NCBI GenBank assembly: GCA_904419005.1
Contig: CAJFQI010000021.1
Span: forward strand, 2,340-39,760
Direction: 5' to 3'
Length of the DNA: 37,421 nucleotides
Source of the DNA: Candidatus Avimonas faecium
Lineage (GTDB): Bacteria; Bacillota; Clostridia; Oscillospirales; Acutalibacteraceae
Below, one piece after another: positions 32,912-37,421 of the stretch; position 1 is the first letter of the stretch, and each line of letters opens with the position of its first letter. Under the pieces are notes generated by a model. That model worked only from the letters and a program-made list of their open reading frames with translations. It was not told the origin of the DNA and searched no databases. Both the position numbers and the translations under genes were made by a program.

Positions 32912-33742
32912 TTATTCCTTATCCCGCGGCTTTTTCTTTTCCTTGCGCCGGCGGAGATAGCGCGGCTCGTGGGTATAAACCGAGATGTATTTGCGGATTG
33001 AAAACAGGCCCAGAAGCCCGAACGCCATCCCCGCGGCCAAGCTGCCGAGGAACTGCGGCAGCCCTACCGCCGCCACATAATCAACGATGGCGGCAAGCAC
33101 CTCGCCGAGGCTGGAGCCGCTGCCCCAAAACAGCGAAAAATAAGAGGACAGCTCCGCCCCCAAAAGGGCGCAGAAGGAAAACACCAGGATACAAGCGGTG
33201 GCAAAGCCGGTATGATGGGCGCCTTTCAGTAAGCGGTACCCAAAGAAGGATGCCGTGCTTACCAAAGCGCCCAGCCAGACGGAAAACCAGCCGCCACCCA
33301 CCAGCAGCCAAGGCAGGGCCCCTACCAGGGCGCCCAGGAGGGCGCCTGCCGCCCCGCGGAGATAGACGAACCAAGGCTCCCCATAGTCCTCAAACCGCTC
33401 ATCGTAAGCGGCGCCGACGTTCTGCAATGCCGCCTGGGCCGCCGCGTCCAACAGGGCGGGAACCGTTTCCCCTGTCGCCTCCCAGCCGGCAGGGAGCGTC
33501 AACAGGATCCCATAGCGATACGGCTCCGCCGTAATGCCGGGATAGGTCCCTTCCAGCCGCTTGGCCAGCGCAGGAAGCTGCTTTTCCGGTATGCTCACCG
33601 ACATTTCCAAGCAGGCCGGCTGTCCCTCCGCAGGGAGGAACAGGAGGAACGCGACCCCCTGCACCACGCCCGATACCGTATCCTTTTCCGGATCGCCGCG
33701 GTAGCCTGCGGCCTGCATCGCCGCTTGCATTTCCTTGGTCAA
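32912..33742 (-). CDS. Multi-pass membrane protein of unknown function
   Basis: This 276-residue protein has a soluble N-terminal part of about 125 residues and then five or so hydrophobic segments (AGALLGALVGALPWLLVG, VWLGALVSTASFFGYRLL, ATACILVFSFCALLGAEL, VAAVGLPQFLGSLAAGMAFGLL), ending in a basic tail. I do not recognise the family. The start is probably TTG at 33742, eight bases after AAGGAG; the GTG nine bases upstream touches that site. It lies between a terminator and the kinase-like gene, apparently alone. The topology suggests a small membrane module, perhaps with the N-terminus as a ligand or partner domain, but this is guesswork. Confidence 0.75.
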   Translation of the reverse strand: MTKEMQAAMQAAGYRGDPEKDTVSGVVQGVAFLLFLPAEGQPACLEMSVSIPEKQLPALAKRLEGTYPGITAEPYRYGILLTLPAGWEATGETVPALLDAAAQAALQNVGAAYDERFEDYGEPWFVYLRGAAGALLGALVGALPWLLVGGGWFSVWLGALVSTASFFGYRLLKGAHHTGFATACILVFSFCALLGAELSSYFSLFWGSGSSLGEVLAAIVDYVAAVGLPQFLGSLAAGMAFGLLGLFSIRKYISVYTHEPRYLRRRKEKKKPRDKE

Positions 33743-33920
33743 ATCAACCACTCCTTCGGCGGCCGCCTTATTCTAAAGCTGGCCGGAGCCCCGGCCCATT
33801 TCTCTTTTCCAAGCGTTCTGCAAAACCGTGCAGCAGCCCTTGCCGGCGATATGGACACGCGTTCTTTTCCAAAGCACGACTGCTGAAGCCCCGCGTGGCC
33901 TCCTCCCCAACGATGCCGCA

Positions 33921-34685
33921 TCATCCAGGAGGCTCCGGCATCTTATCCGGGTCCAGCAGCATACGCAGCGCCGTCCGATGGGCGAAAACCCAATTCTGCC
34001 CGCGCGTGGCCCATTTCCGTATGGACGGGCAGTTCCGGCCCTGCGTCTCGCTCTGGAAGGCCACCGCCTCCATCCGCACGCAGAGGCGGTCGCCAAAGTC
34101 CCGGACGATTTCCCGGTACAGCGCTTTTTCCCCTTGCGCGTAAGCCAGCAAGCCCTTACTGAGCCGCGTCAGGCTCTCCTCGTCATCCCGCCCCGGCTCG
34201 CCGAGCTTCAGCCAGAGCCAGCAGGCAAAAGCCACATCTTCCCACCGCCTGCCGTTATGGCAATGGTCCCAGCCCACGATGGCGCAGGGCAGGCTGCCCA
34301 AATAGCCATACGGCGGGTCAAACAAAACGTTCTCCGGCGATAGGTTGTGGTGGCAGACCACGAACTCGCCTTCCCGCCCTCCGGCGGCGCCAGCGTCATG
34401 CATCCGGCGCAGCAGGCGCATAAACGCCAGAAATTGCTTTTCGGAAAAGTCCGCCGCGCTGGGCGGCGCTTTCCCCAGCGGCAGCGCGTAGCAGGCCTCT
34501 CCCTCGCAGCCAAGGCCTAAAAATTCCGGGCACGCGCAAAAGCCGTTCTCTCGCAGGCGGCAAAGCGCCGCCCGCTCCCCCGGCCGGTCCGGTTTGCAGA
34601 CCACCATACGGCCGTCATCCAATCTCCTGCCAGGGACGGGGAAATCTCCCGGCAGGGGGCCTAACCCTACTTTATCGCTATCCAT
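33921..34685 (-). CDS. APH/CotS-family kinase homologue with Asp-to-Asn change
   Basis: This 254-residue protein has the aminoglycoside-phosphotransferase/choline-kinase fold. The catalytic-loop motif, usually HxDLSPxN, reads HHNLSPEN here: Asn114 replaces the catalytic Asp, while His112 and Asn119 remain. The metal-binding motif follows as VGWDHC with Asp140. RWEDVAFACWLWLKLGEPG matches the CotS/APH C-terminus. The protein is slightly short. The start at the ATG at 34685 follows GAGGG closely; upstream starts lack ribosome sites. It may be a pseudokinase or a slow kinase. It sits downstream of the EF-P cluster but beyond that operon's terminator. Confidence 0.85.
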   Translation of the reverse strand: MDSDKVGLGPLPGDFPVPGRRLDDGRMVVCKPDRPGERAALCRLRENGFCACPEFLGLGCEGEACYALPLGKAPPSAADFSEKQFLAFMRLLRRMHDAGAAGGREGEFVVCHHNLSPENVLFDPPYGYLGSLPCAIVGWDHCHNGRRWEDVAFACWLWLKLGEPGRDDEESLTRLSKGLLAYAQGEKALYREIVRDFGDRLCVRMEAVAFQSETQGRNCPSIRKWATRGQNWVFAHRTALRMLLDPDKMPEPPG

Positions 34686-34802
34686 ATCCCTCAAATTTTT
34701 CACGATAGTACGATCTCTATGGCAAAGAGCTCCCTGGCCTCTTCCTACTCTATCCCTGCCGCGCTTCAGCGTGCCGCAGCAAAGCCGCATCCGCCGGCCG
34801 CC

Positions 34803-34840
34803 AAGAAAAGGGCGCCGGCCGGCATCGGCCGGTCGGCGCC
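34803..34840 (-). terminator. Rho-independent terminator of the EF-P/CD1247-like operon
   Basis: On the minus strand a 13-bp stem with one imperfect pair (34811-34823 with 34828-34840) is followed by CTTTTCTT (34803-34810). It lies 60 bases after the CD1247-like stop. Confidence 0.8.
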
Positions 34841-34899
34841 TCTCATACGGCGATGGAACAGCTCAAGCTATTCGGTCGCTTGCCGTCCGGAGCCGGGGA

Positions 34900-35340
34900 T
34901 CACGAATTCTCTTCGTCCTCGTGATGGCATCCGCAGCCGCACGCGCCGTCTTCGCAGTCGTCGCAGTCCTCAATGTCAAATTCCAGCTTTTCGCCGCAGT
35001 TCGGGCACTCAATGGAGCCTTCGAGGAGCGTCTCCTCATCGACACTGAATTCCTCTTCGCAGTTGGGGCAGGTGATGTCATAAAGATCGTCGCCCTCGCA
35101 GCCGCAGCCGTCCTCATCCTCTTCATAAAAGTCGGATTCCAGCGAATCAAGATCCTCGTCAATCGCATCGACCTGCTCGGTCAGCTCTTCGGTGTAATCC
35201 TCAAGGCTTTCCAGGTCGGAAGCCATATCGTCGAGCACATCAATAATCGCCTTCAGCACCTTACCCTCTTTGGTGGAATCATCCACGCCCAGCCCTTCGG
35301 CCAGCCCCTTCAGGTAGGATACCTTTTCCATCACAGTCAT
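34900..35340 (-). CDS. CD1247-like acidic zinc-ribbon protein
   Basis: This 146-residue cytoplasmic protein matches the CD1247 family of Clostridia. It has a helical N-terminus (VSYLKGLAEGLGVDDSTKEG), an acidic coiled coil at about 35-75, then two CPNC pairs (91-94, 112-115) forming a zinc ribbon, and a Cys/Asp-rich tail (CGCGCHH). Function is unknown. In related genomes it often follows efp, as here, where it lies about 100 bp downstream. AAGGAGG precedes the ATG with good spacing. The shared terminator follows. Confidence 0.9.
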   Translation of the reverse strand: MTVMEKVSYLKGLAEGLGVDDSTKEGKVLKAIIDVLDDMASDLESLEDYTEELTEQVDAIDEDLDSLESDFYEEDEDGCGCEGDDLYDITCPNCEEEFSVDEETLLEGSIECPNCGEKLEFDIEDCDDCEDGACGCGCHHEDEENS

Positions 35341-35439
35341 CTTGCGAATCCTCCTTTACATGCTTTCATGGTTCGTTCCGCACCGCGGCGCGGATATGGC
35401 ACAACAGGGGAGTACAGCGGAGCAAGAGATTCCGGCCGC

Positions 35440-35997
35440 TTACGCCCTTTCCATATACTCGCCGGTACGGGTGTCGATCCGGATCATCTCGCCCTCGTCA
35501 ATAAACAGGGGAACGCGGATTTCGGCGCCGGTTTCCAGCGTGGCGGGCTTGGTGGCATTGGTGGCCGTATCGCCCTTGAAGCCGGGATCGGTCTTGGTGA
35601 CCTGGAGCTCCACGAAGTTCGGCGGCTCCACCCCAAAGACCTTGCCCTTATAGGAAGCGATCTTGCACACCATATTTTCTTTGACGAACTTGAAGTTGTC
35701 GGACAGGATATCCTTGCCGATCGGCACCAGCTCGTAGGTTTCGGGATCCATGAAATAGTACAGGTCCCCGTCGTTATAGGAGTATTCCATCTCCTTGCGC
35801 TCCACATACGCGGTGGGGAACTTATCCGTGGGGTTGAAGGTCTTCTCAACCACCGAGCCGGCGATTACGTTGCGGATCTTGGTGCGGACAAACGCCGCGC
35901 CCTTGCCCGGTTTAACGTGCTGGAATTCAATAATCTGATATACGTTCCCGTCCATTTCAAAGGTAACGCCGTTGCGGAAATCCCCTGCAGATACCAT
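35440..35997 (-). CDS. efp: Translation elongation factor P
   Basis: This 185-residue protein rescues ribosomes stalled at polyproline. The N-terminal KOW-like domain ([20 protein letters not shown]) leads to the loop KPGKGAA (29-35), with Lys32 at the tip, the position modified in many bacteria. Two OB-fold domains follow, with [24 protein letters not shown] and the C-terminal signature [25 protein letters not shown]. Length and motifs are normal. The ATG at 35997 follows GGAGG; an upstream start adds eight residues without support. Its own promoter lies at 36084-36112, inside the tail of the gap after the M24 peptidase gene. Confidence 0.98.
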   Translation of the reverse strand: MVSAGDFRNGVTFEMDGNVYQIIEFQHVKPGKGAAFVRTKIRNVIAGSVVEKTFNPTDKFPTAYVERKEMEYSYNDGDLYYFMDPETYELVPIGKDILSDNFKFVKENMVCKIASYKGKVFGVEPPNFVELQVTKTDPGFKGDTATNATKPATLETGAEIRVPLFIDEGEMIRIDTRTGEYMERA

Positions 35998-36083
35998 TGT
36001 TATACCTCCATATGCTTTCACTCACGAATCCATTTGCAAGCCGCGCCGGCGCAGCGGGCGGATGAACTGCAAAGTCGTCTTTA

Positions 36084-36112
36084 ATTTTACCGCATCCGGG
36101 CAGGTTTTGCAA
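36084..36112 (-). promoter_or_regulatory. Sigma-A promoter for efp
   Basis: On the minus strand TTGCAA (36107-36112) and TAAAAT (36084-36089) are 17 bases apart, about 85 bases upstream of the efp ATG. Confidence 0.8.
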
Positions 36113-36129
36113 GAGGAATTTCATCCGGA

Positions 36130-37197
36130 CTACAGCACCAGCAGCTCTTTCGGCGATTTTGTCAGATTTTCACAGCCCGTCTCTGTGATGCTTGCCATAT
36201 CCTCTATCCGCACGCCGAAGCGGCCGGGCAGATAGATCCCCGGCTCCACCGTGACCACGCTTCCCGCGCGCAGGGTTTCCCCGCCGCTGCGGGGGGAAAG
36301 CCGCGGCTCCTCGTGGATTTCCACCCCGACCCCGTGCCCTGTCGCGTGGCCGAAATGCTCGCCATAGCCCGCCTGCGCAATCACGTCCCGCGCGGCGGCG
36401 TCCCCCTGCGCACAGCGCAGCCCCGCCCGCAGGACGGACAGCGCCGCACGCTGCGCCCGCAGCACCGTGTCGTACACCCGCCGCTGCTCATCCGAGCAGG
36501 AGCCGACCGCCACGGTGCGGGTCATGTCCGAATGCCAGCCGTCCACCCGCGCGCCGAAATCCATGGTCACAAAATCGCCCCGTTCGATAGCCTTCTCCCC
36601 CGGCACGCCGTGCGGAAGCGAGGAATTCGCCCCCGACACCACGATAAAATCGAAGGCCACCCCTTCCGTCCCCTGCCGGCGGATGAGGAACTCCAGCTCC
36701 AGCGCCACCTCCCGTTCGGTCCGGCCGGGGCGGATGAAGGGCAGGATATGCTCGAAGCCGTACTCCGTCAGGGCCTGCGCCTCCTTGATCTTGGCCAGCT
36801 CCTCCGGGGATTTCACCAGCCGCAGCTCGCCAAGCAGGCCGTCAAGCACGCCGCCCCGCAGCTCCACGCCGGGAAGCATCCCTGAAAAGCGGCGGTATTC
36901 CGCCACGGTCATCCCTTCGTCCTCGGTCAGGACGCAGCGCAGGCCAAGGCGTTTCGCCAGCTCCGGCAGGGTCGCGGACAGCGAGGCATATTCCACGCAT
37001 TCCATCCCCCGTACCGTACGGCGGGCCGCCTCAATGTACCGGAAGTCGGTCAGAAACAGCGCGGTTTCCCTGGTGGCCAGCACCAGCCCGGCGCTGGAGG
37101 GGAAGCCGGTCAGATACCGGCGGTTATGCCCGCTGGCCACCAGCGCGGCATCCGCATCCGCCGGGATTTTTTCCATCAGCCGTTCAATCGGCCGCAT
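36130..37197 (-). CDS. M24 family aminopeptidase (Xaa-Pro type, YqhT-like)
   Basis: This 355-residue metallopeptidase should cleave an N-terminal residue before proline. The N-terminal creatinase-like domain (1-125) precedes the pita-bread catalytic domain. All five metal ligands are visible: Asp213 (MDFGA), Asp224 (WHSDMTRT), His288 (GHATGHGVG), Glu318 (VTVEPGIY) and Glu332 (RIEDM). This is the usual gene upstream of efp in Firmicutes. The ATG at 37197 follows AAAGGAG by nine bases and lies 14 bases inside the end of the upstream acetyltransferase gene, implying translational coupling. Confidence 0.95.
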   Translation of the reverse strand: MRPIERLMEKIPADADAALVASGHNRRYLTGFPSSAGLVLATRETALFLTDFRYIEAARRTVRGMECVEYASLSATLPELAKRLGLRCVLTEDEGMTVAEYRRFSGMLPGVELRGGVLDGLLGELRLVKSPEELAKIKEAQALTEYGFEHILPFIRPGRTEREVALELEFLIRRQGTEGVAFDFIVVSGANSSLPHGVPGEKAIERGDFVTMDFGARVDGWHSDMTRTVAVGSCSDEQRRVYDTVLRAQRAALSVLRAGLRCAQGDAAARDVIAQAGYGEHFGHATGHGVGVEIHEEPRLSPRSGGETLRAGSVVTVEPGIYLPGRFGVRIEDMASITETGCENLTKSPKELLVL

Positions 37198-37421
37198 TGC
37201 CAACATCTCCTTTTTCTCCGCTTTTCTCTGCACATCCTCCGTGCGGGCGGCGGTGCATCCGTTCCCGGCCGCACCGCTCAAACCCCGCCTTTTCATACAG
37301 GCGGTGAGCGTTTTCCGTTTCCAGCGTGCCGAAGCGCCGCCGCAGCCGTTCGTCCGATACGACGGCCCGGACCAGCGCCGTTCCCAGCCCCCGGCCCCGG
37401 AACGCCTCGTCGATCACCACG
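37184..37421 (-). CDS. GNAT acetyltransferase, 5' end outside the window
   Basis: Only the C-terminal part is present, starting at VVIDEAFRGRGLGTALVRAV, the acetyl-CoA-binding motif A with RGRGLG, then ETENAHRLYEKAGFERCGRE and a tail of about 20 residues. The frame is open to the window edge, so the N-terminal half lies beyond. It overlaps the M24 peptidase start by 14 bp and its last codons contain that gene's ribosome site. Substrate unknown. Confidence 0.85.
   Translation of the reverse strand, partial: VVIDEAFRGRGLGTALVRAVVSDERLRRRFGTLETENAHRLYEKAGFERCGRERMHRRPHGGCAEKSGEKGDVGNAAD

Noticed and set aside
1-37421. CRISPR array, prophage, toxin-antitoxin or restriction system
   Set aside because: I saw no regularly spaced repeats, phage structural genes or paired small toxin genes; the XRE regulator at 7952 has no toxin partner.

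Overview
The window is about 37 kb of a Gram-positive, GC-rich, Clostridia-like chromosome. This is inferred from protein families: TasA/CalY-type secreted proteins, YfhO, a DacF-type carboxypeptidase, TrmK, an EF-P and CD1247-like pair, DegV and YdjG/YdjI homologues. AAGGAGG ribosome sites, TTGACA/TATAAT promoters and frequent TTG/GTG starts fit this. A high-GC member of the Oscillospirales is my best guess. The left 4.7 kb is visibly more AT-rich than the rest.

Layout. 1-4700 (accessory): two leftward paralogues with a TasA/SipW-type signal region fused to beta-helix-like C-termini, a frameshifted membrane-protein relic upstream of them, a strong promoter with a perfect 15-bp inverted repeat, then a gene graveyard with an internally deleted IS3 transposase. 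This ends at a tRNA-Leu(CAG) gene with its own promoter and terminator. 4980-9420: a ClC H+/Cl- exchanger with a C-terminal RCK-like domain, a DUF4367-like membrane-anchored protein, a decayed cysteine-peptidase relic, and an XRE regulator followed by a zinc-ribbon membrane protein. 9448-10305: DegV.

10665-18167: a complete leftward sucrose/fructoside operon, in transcription order sucrose phosphorylase, sugar-binding lipoprotein, two ABC permeases, GH32 fructosidase and fructokinase. Imported sucrose can be phosphorolysed to glucose-1-phosphate plus fructose, GH32 can cut sucrose or fructo-oligosaccharides in the cytoplasm, and fructokinase traps the fructose. No ABC ATPase or local regulator is present, so a shared ATPase encoded elsewhere is expected.

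18525-25059: a DUF1858 protein, TrmK, a probable surface-protein relic, then a leftward cluster of SPFH/YdjI-like protein, YdjG-like zinc-ribbon membrane protein, ABC-F ATPase and DUF5655 protein. 25060-29061: rightward genes for an eight-cysteine protein of unknown function, a GNAT and a YfhO-family membrane protein. 29052-31414: leftward genes for a zinc-ribbon protein, an AAC(6')-Ii-like GNAT, a Nudix hydrolase and a regulator missing its DNA-binding half. 31657-37421: a D,D-carboxypeptidase, a membrane protein, an APH/CotS-fold protein with Asn in place of the catalytic Asp, then the housekeeping order GNAT (partial)-M24 peptidase-EF-P-CD1247-like protein, leftward.

I found no CRISPR array, prophage, rRNA or clearly new multi-gene system. 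The items most worth a second look are the TasA/beta-helix pair with its decayed partner and operator-like repeat, the eight-cysteine protein, the Asp-to-Asn kinase homologue, and the YdjG/YdjI pair without PspA or YdjH beside it.
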